Source of the DNA: Candidatus Zhuqueibacterota bacterium
GTDB taxonomy: Bacteria > Zhuqueibacterota > Zhuqueibacteria > Oceanimicrobiales > Oceanimicrobiaceae
Direction: 5' to 3'
Length of the DNA stretch: 48,434 bases
NCBI GenBank assembly: GCA_029262005.1
Contig: JAJDAG010000143.1
Span: 1 to 48,434 of the forward strand
Shown: piece by piece, positions 42,841 through 48,434 of the stretch
How the letters are laid out: each line of letters opens with the position of its first letter
How positions within the stretch are numbered: the stretch's first letter is position 1
Notes under the pieces: generated by a model
What the model saw: only the letters and a program-made list of their open reading frames with translations
Told to the model about the DNA's origin: nothing
The model's database searches: none
Translations under genes and position numbers: made by a program

Positions 42841-45800
42841 ATGCGTCCCTCAAAATCGGTTTACTTCAATTGGCCATCAGTTTTGCCGGTTGGATTATTG
42901 GTTATAGGTCTGCTTGGGATGATTCCCTTGCTTGCCTATTGGCCAATAAAAACAGTGTTCGATGATAATATTTATATTCTTATAGGCTATTTCACAGCAT
43001 ATCTGGCCGCGGTTATTGCTGCATTTGCTCTGCGCGAAGCTGTTCGATTACGACTGAACGAATTCCTGTTTTGGGGTGGTGGCCTGGCAGTCTTTGGCGG
43101 CCTGACTTGCTTTCGTAATATTGCACTCAGCTTTTCACACTGGTTACCTGGATATTCTGAGCAGCCAACTGCGTTATTTGGCTTTGATGCGGCTGCTGCT
43201 TTTCTTCTGTCATTTTATCTCCTTTTGGGTACGCTGCCATATCGGCGATTCAGTCCGGATCGCACCATGTTTTCAGTGGCTTCTTTTCTCCTTTTGGCCC
43301 TGGTTTCAGCGTATTTACTCGTAACTCCAATTACCATTTTTGGTTCACAAGACGGGCCGAGCAACATTACCCGAGTGCTTTACGGGGTTGCAGCACTCAT
43401 GGCACTGGCTTCGTCCATTCTGTTGACCTATCGCATGCTTCGCCTGAAATATGAAGCCAGCATCTGGTTGATCAGCGCATTCTCCCTTGCGGGTTTTGTC
43501 GATATTTATGCGTTGCTGTCGAGAGGCGCGGGCGACGCCTATTTTTATGCGGCAAATATTTTTAGCATCCTATTCTTGAGTTCAAGTGCTTTTGGGCTGT
43601 TTGTTTACAAAAATCAGCGATTGGCCATTAATCAGCGTTTGAGCGAAGTCCTCCGCTCTGACGATGAAGATCTGATTTTGGGAAAAAGAGCATATTCTGA
43701 AGTGATCGAAAATATGCTTGATGGTTTTATCTTAACCGATTCAGGCAATATGGTCCGTTACTGCAATGAAAAATTTGCCAAAATGCTCGGTTATGAACCA
43801 AAGAATGTTCCAGGACTACATTTGTCCATTTTTCTCACCACTGAAGACTACGACAAGATGCCAATGGAACTTTCCACACCGGACGAGCAAAACGGGCGGA
43901 CCATTGAGATCGAGCTGCGTGGAAAAGACAATCAATTTCTACCGGTACGCATGCATATTGTCTCTATCCCGGATGAGCGCGGCCGAATCTTTGGCACTCA
44001 GTACGTCGTGAGTGATCTGTCGGAGCAAAAGCGCGTGCAAGCAGAATGGCGTAAATTGGGCGACAAAAAGGTCCAGCGCCTGGCGGTTTTTCGTGAATGT
44101 ATCGAGCACGGCACCGAAGGTGTTTTGATCACAGATGCAGCCGGCCAAATCACCTTCGTCAATCGGGCGCTGGAGGATATGTCCGGCTATGATTCAGAAC
44201 AACTGGTTGGCCAGAAAACGGATATTCTTTGCCTGGATCCGCGGAGCGAGTTGATTCATGAGAGAATGTGGAATTCGGTGAAAGTTGGTAAGATGTGGCG
44301 TGGTGAGTTTACCACCCGCAGAAAGGACGGAAGCGGATTTGTTGGCGAACTGACGGTTGTTCCTATTGATGGTAAAAAAACTTCCGTTGATAATTATCTC
44401 TGGATAGAATCTGATATTACTCAACGAAAGACACTGGAGGAAAAATTACAATCTTATGCGGAAAAATTAACTAAGAAACAAGGCGAGCTAGAGTCCTCAC
44501 GAGCTTATTACGGTTCCTTGATTTCCGGCATGTCCGATATCCTGCTTGTGGTGGATAATGATGGTCAGTGCACGTTCATCAATGATTTTGGCAAGAAGCG
44601 CCTTGCATATGAAGCAGCCGAACTTGGCCAAAATAACTTGCCGATATTTTTTGATGACCTGAAACGGCTGGAGCGTGATTACGGTCAGACAATTGAAGTT
44701 GAAATCAAAGATTTTGAATGTCTTATTACCCCCAAGGAGGCGCCGGCCATTTTGTGCAGTTGGTACGCGCGGCCGTTATTTGATCGGTACAAACGCCGCA
44801 TAGGGGCAATGGCGGTAGGCCGTGATATTACCGAATATAAGAATATGCAAATTGAACTTGAGGACTATGCCAAGAATCTGGAAAAAAGCGTTGAAGAAAG
44901 AACCCTCGAACTCGAGAAAAAATTGACTCAGCTTGGCAAGTTGCTCGAGATAGGCGAAGAAATCAGGTTGAATGGTGATGTTGATGTAATTATAAATAAG
45001 ATTTGTGATGCTGTACAAGCGCTTGGTTGGCGCAAAGTGGTCATTTCCTTGCGGGACTATGATATGCAAGTTTCGCAGCCGGTTGCCACTGCCGGTCTAC
45101 CCGCGGATGAAGTAGAAAAGGTAATGAGCTGGCGCGACATTCCATTTGAACATACAGATAAGTATTTTAAAGAGCATTTCCGTATTAGCCATTCCTATTT
45201 TATCCCTCATGAAGAGGGTTTTGTTTCAGAGAAGGCGCCCTACTCCGTGTTCAGCGATTTGGGAAAAACTGTTGAAAGTGCATGGAACTCCATGGACGCG
45301 CTCCTTGTGCCCATTCGCACCAAAGATAAGGTATTGGGAACAATTAGTGTAGACGATCCGGTGGACAGGCGGCGGCCTGGTTTTGATGAAGTACGTGATC
45401 TGGAAATTTTTGCAGACAAGGCAGCCATCGCCATAGAAAACGTGAGACTGTTTCAGGCCCAGAAAGAAAACGAGAGGGAGGCCAAGTTTCTGGCCGATAT
45501 CAGCAAAATTTTTCACGCAAGCCTGAACAAGAACGAAGTGTTTGAGGCTGTTGTTGAAAAAGGCGGCAGCACAATTGGTGAATTCTGTACCCTGCTCCTT
45601 ACAGAAAAAAATGGCGACCTGCTTTTACCGGAGGCAACTTTTCATAGCGATCCACGAATTGTAGAACTTTTTCTGAAAGGTACCGAAGAGTTCCCCTGCA
45701 AGGTAAACGATGGCATTGTCGGCGCTGTTGTTGCGACCGGAAAAGCCAGCATGATGTCTACGCAATCGCCAGACAAACGCAGTCAATTTTCCGGCACCTT

Positions 45801-47673
45801 TCTTCACTATCTCGAAGAGCTGCACCCGATAACATCGCTGATGGTGGTGCCGCTTATAGCGCCGGGAAAAATAATTGGTGTCATGGCCTATGGTTTATTC
45901 GATGGAAAGCGCAGATACCGGAAAGAGGAATTGCGCCTGTCGCAAGAGCTTGCCAGCCGTGCAGCCCTTGCCATTGAAAATGCCCGTCTATTTGAAGAGG
46001 CTGGCGAAAAGGCAGCCGAGCTTGAGAAGGCCAACAAAATGAAGTCCGAGTTTCTGGCCAATGTTTCGCATGAACTGCGCACACCGCTCAATGCCATTAT
46101 TACTCTCTCAGACCTAATGGTGCGCGGACTTGCAGAGCTCAACGAAGACGAACAGAAAAAACAGCTTGGCATCATTCATCGCAGTGGCCGTAACCTGCTG
46201 AATTTGATCAATGATATTTTAGATCTGTCCAAAATAGAATCGGGAAGAATGGACCCCAAGTATTCGTATATTCCCATTGTGGCCGTTGTTGAGGAAACCA
46301 TAGAACACATTCGACCGCTCTGTATCGAGAAAGGGCTGGCGCTTGAGTTTCAATTTGACAACAAAATTCCGAAGGAGATTTACACGGATCAAACCAAGCT
46401 GACCAAGGCCATTATCAATATTCTTGGAAATGCCGTAAAGTTCACGCGAGTGGGTGAAATCTCAGTCCGGATGATCATGCCAAACAAGAATCGACTGGCG
46501 CTCAGTATTTCTGATACCGGAATTGGAATACCGGCTGATCGCATTGATGAGGTGTTTCGTGAATTTCACCAGATTGACAGCACGGATTCGAGGAACTATG
46601 GCGGTACCGGACTGGGGCTCGCCATCACCAGGCGTGTGCTGGATATTATCGGCGGTGACGTAACCGTGGAAAGTGAGCTGGGCAAAGGCTCGACGTTTAC
46701 GATTACCCTTCCGTTGAAGTCAAAGGAAGAGGTGACGAACGGGAAAAAAATAGAGGAACAGGCCGCTTTGCCACGGCACCTGGCACAAGACGCGCTTGAT
46801 GTTCAGGACGATCGTGATAATTTGGTCTCAAAGAAGAAAATTATCTTAGTCGTGGACGACGAATTGGATTCTCGCTATGTTATCTCGCATTATCTGCACG
46901 ATTTAGAATATCAGGTCATTCTGGCCGACGAAGGAGAAGATGTTCTTGAACTGGCCAGGCGTTATCAACCATTTGCCATCACGCTTGACATTATCATGCC
47001 TGATAAGAGCGGCTGGGAAATTTTGAAAGAATTAAAAGCAGATGCAGATACACGCGATATTCCTGTTTTGATTGCCACCATATTACATGAGCGCAGCCGG
47101 GCACTCGATTCAGGTGCCAGTGCCTATCTGTCCAAACCTCTGACACCGGAGGCCCTGCAGAGAGAACTACATGGATTTGTAGATATTCAGCGACCTAAGT
47201 CGTCAAGATTCGAGATTTTGAATTTATTAGGAGAGGGGCTACGCAAGAAAAAACGAGCGCGTGACAAAAAAGTGAGTACCGCTGTTAAGTCCACGCATAA
47301 CCGGATTTTGCTGGTGGATGATGATGGCGACACCCAGTATGCTCTGCGTCTGATTCTCGAAAGGGCCGGATATTCAGTTGATTTTGCCAGCGAAGGCCGA
47401 GAAGCTTTGAAAAAAGCCCAGGACCTTCAACCGAACCTGATTCTTATGGATATGATGATGCCGGGTATGGATGGCTACGAAGCCACGCGCGTGTTGAAGG
47501 CCAAGGAACAGTTTAGAAAAGTACCGATTGTCGCCATGACAGCCAAGGCTATGAAAGGTGACAGAGAAAAAACCATTCTTGCTGGTTGCGATGATTACAT
47601 AGCCAAACCTTTTGTCACTGATGATATTCTAAAGTTGCTGCAAAAATGGTTGACGGATGGCGATGGCACATGA
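42841..47673 (+). CDS. Large hybrid sensor histidine kinase (7TM, 3 PAS, 2 GAF, HK, 2 REC)
   Basis: ATG 42841 has AGAGGA 5 nt upstream; TTG 42808 is less likely. 1610 residues: about seven membrane helices (about 8-260), PAS domains near 283-400, 413-540 and 558-670, a coiled coil, two GAF domains (about 708-866 and 885-1050), HisKA with His1077 (NVSHELRTPLNAI), a HATPase with NAVKFT and GIGIPADRI/GGTGLGLAITRR (about 1190-1290), and two receiver domains with Asp1383 (ITLDIIMPDKSGW) and Asp1537 (LILMDMMMPGMDGY). There is no output domain, so phosphate presumably moves to an outside partner. No response regulator gene is adjacent. Its signal is unknown. Confidence 0.93.
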   Translation: MRPSKSVYFNWPSVLPVGLLVIGLLGMIPLLAYWPIKTVFDDNIYILIGYFTAYLAAVIAAFALREAVRLRLNEFLFWGGGLAVFGGLTCFRNIALSFSHWLPGYSEQPTALFGFDAAAAFLLSFYLLLGTLPYRRFSPDRTMFSVASFLLLALVSAYLLVTPITIFGSQDGPSNITRVLYGVAALMALASSILLTYRMLRLKYEASIWLISAFSLAGFVDIYALLSRGAGDAYFYAANIFSILFLSSSAFGLFVYKNQRLAINQRLSEVLRSDDEDLILGKRAYSEVIENMLDGFILTDSGNMVRYCNEKFAKMLGYEPKNVPGLHLSIFLTTEDYDKMPMELSTPDEQNGRTIEIELRGKDNQFLPVRMHIVSIPDERGRIFGTQYVVSDLSEQKRVQAEWRKLGDKKVQRLAVFRECIEHGTEGVLITDAAGQITFVNRALEDMSGYDSEQLVGQKTDILCLDPRSELIHERMWNSVKVGKMWRGEFTTRRKDGSGFVGELTVVPIDGKKTSVDNYLWIESDITQRKTLEEKLQSYAEKLTKKQGELESSRAYYGSLISGMSDILLVVDNDGQCTFINDFGKKRLAYEAAELGQNNLPIFFDDLKRLERDYGQTIEVEIKDFECLITPKEAPAILCSWYARPLFDRYKRRIGAMAVGRDITEYKNMQIELEDYAKNLEKSVEERTLELEKKLTQLGKLLEIGEEIRLNGDVDVIINKICDAVQALGWRKVVISLRDYDMQVSQPVATAGLPADEVEKVMSWRDIPFEHTDKYFKEHFRISHSYFIPHEEGFVSEKAPYSVFSDLGKTVESAWNSMDALLVPIRTKDKVLGTISVDDPVDRRRPGFDEVRDLEIFADKAAIAIENVRLFQAQKENEREAKFLADISKIFHASLNKNEVFEAVVEKGGSTIGEFCTLLLTEKNGDLLLPEATFHSDPRIVELFLKGTEEFPCKVNDGIVGAVVATGKASMMSTQSPDKRSQFSGTFLHYLEELHPITSLMVVPLIAPGKIIGVMAYGLFDGKRRYRKEELRLSQELASRAALAIENARLFEEAGEKAAELEKANKMKSEFLANVSHELRTPLNAIITLSDLMVRGLAELNEDEQKKQLGIIHRSGRNLLNLINDILDLSKIESGRMDPKYSYIPIVAVVEETIEHIRPLCIEKGLALEFQFDNKIPKEIYTDQTKLTKAIINILGNAVKFTRVGEISVRMIMPNKNRLALSISDTGIGIPADRIDEVFREFHQIDSTDSRNYGGTGLGLAITRRVLDIIGGDVTVESELGKGSTFTITLPLKSKEEVTNGKKIEEQAALPRHLAQDALDVQDDRDNLVSKKKIILVVDDELDSRYVISHYLHDLEYQVILADEGEDVLELARRYQPFAITLDIIMPDKSGWEILKELKADADTRDIPVLIATILHERSRALDSGASAYLSKPLTPEALQRELHGFVDIQRPKSSRFEILNLLGEGLRKKKRARDKKVSTAVKSTHNRILLVDDDGDTQYALRLILERAGYSVDFASEGREALKKAQDLQPNLILMDMMMPGMDGYEATRVLKAKEQFRKVPIVAMTAKAMKGDREKTILAGCDDYIAKPFVTDDILKLLQKWLTDGDGT

Positions 47674-47728
47674 TGATGGGCAGCAATGCAAGGTAAGTTG
47701 TTTTTACTACAAACGATTTCCCATCCTC

Positions 47729-47854
47729 TTATTTCGCCGCCTTTAATCCATTGAGCAATTGCTGCTCATCCGGTGGATTATATTCTTTGGCGGCTTTAAG
47801 TTCAACCCGAACTTTCTCATTCAGCAACAAGTCTGCTGAATATTCACCGATTGC
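47729..47854 (-). pseudogene. C-terminal fragment of a GxxExxY-type protein
   Basis: On the minus strand the frame reads AIGEYSADLLLNEKVRVELK, then AAKEYNPPDEQQLLNGLKAA and a stop (47731-47729). This is the characteristic core end of GxxExxY proteins, a PDDEXK-nuclease-like family of unknown role. An in-frame stop lies directly upstream and the conserved N-terminal part with the name-giving motif is not found, so only a decayed tail remains. Confidence 0.6.
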
Positions 47855-48434
47855 TCAAGTTTTTGCCGATTAAAAATAGTCTCTCTGTTGTGCAATATTC
47901 CGTTTAATCAAAACTATTTTACTGTTTGAGGCATGCGTGGCTGGTGAGTGGTAACCTGAAAACGGGCCGGAACGGTGTTACATATTGTCTCACATGCATG
48001 CACAAAGGCTGTTTCATCCTGGAACAGTTACGAAGCAATTACATGGGGTCTTGTGTAAAGAGTTTATGGTTGTTTTGTAATTCGTGTAGATATTTATGAT
48101 TGTAGGCTATAATTTTTACAGTGTGGGTTCTTGTAAAAATAACAAAGTGATTTTGTGTAAAAAGTTTAAAAACATTGGTTTGAAGATGTTGTTTTTCGGA
48201 TTGAATGTTTAATGGGAACAACGCAATGCCTCTTTTCGTGGATTTTTTTTTGACGCGCCTGCCGGAGCGCAAATGTTATTTTGGTGCCCTGGCATAACGA
48301 ATCTCCCGTGGCATGGTTTTAGCATTTTCGGCAGGTAATGACAGAAATTATTGTCCGCGCTCAAATCACTAACTCTCTTAGTTTCAAGTTCCAAGTGCGA
48401 CAAAATTATCTACAAATAATTCGTTTGGCGTTTT
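47855..48434. other. Gene-free AT-rich region
   Basis: I see no supported gene. Open frames here have no recognisable start sites or protein-like composition. A short sequence, TTGTGTAAA(G/A)AGTTTA, occurs at about 48051 and 48153. The region may hold upstream signals for a gene outside the window. Confidence 0.6.

Noticed and set aside
48039-48403. Minus-strand ORFs of 64-77 residues at the right edge
   Set aside because: No start context, low complexity and AT-driven composition; nothing like a protein domain.

Overview
This 48.4 kb window looks like chromosome from a Gram-negative bacterium of the FCB superphylum, probably near Calditrichota/KSB1. That placement is an inference from gene content; no rRNA is present. 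The main clues are C-terminal type IX secretion (T9SS) sorting domains with the PNPFN signature (positions 3-2258 and the remnant at 7008-7300), a PorX-type response regulator (18526-20091), several lipoproteins and an outer-membrane barrel. The visible sigma70 promoters are of the ordinary TTGACA/TATAAT kind.

Left part (1-15.9 kb), mixed accessory and metabolic genes: the 3' end of a large secreted repeat protein; a minus-strand cluster of three small Cys/metal/redox genes, including a lipoprotein rhodanese whose reading frame is crossed by a TGA followed by a bacterial-SECIS-like hairpin (probable selenoprotein); a membrane-anchored spermidine-synthase-like protein; a GDSGS trypsin-like lipoprotein next to a free-standing copy of its N-terminal domain; a frameshifted T9SS domain remnant; an M48 and an M49-like metallopeptidase lipoprotein; a noncoding island with 53-bp direct repeats; pgi; and sdaA.

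An ECF sigma/anti-sigma pair (14.8-15.8 kb, minus) is divergent from a DUF6249-like membrane protein and a secreted protein built from four copies of an unrecognised domain. The same promoter-like motif, GCAAC(T/A)T - 15 nt - GT, precedes all three transcription units. This suggests a self-contained envelope regulon.

From 18.5 kb onward almost everything is on the plus strand and is mostly housekeeping: porX-tsaE-tsaB, rimI-accD-surE-guaA, glmS with an LpoA/LivJ-like lipid-face protein and a phasin-like protein, an outer-membrane barrel, uppP, an NSS-family transporter with a 37-residue MetS-type small subunit, holA, a second ECF sigma/anti-sigma pair followed by an HtrA homologue that has lost all three catalytic residues, a zinc-ribbon miniprotein with two tandem EutN/CcmL microcompartment vertex proteins and no shell hexamer nearby, rdgB, tRNA-Pro(TGG), archease-rtcB, ligA, YtxH and DUF948-like proteins, and a 1610-residue hybrid histidine kinase. 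The last 760 bp hold only a GxxExxY-protein fragment and AT-rich sequence.

The most interesting candidates are the selenocysteine rhodanese, the three-promoter ECF module, the HtrA pseudoprotease inside a sigma operon, and the orphan microcompartment-vertex locus. Several apparent one-base indels (near 3107 and 7175) could be sequencing errors, so pseudogene calls there are cautious.
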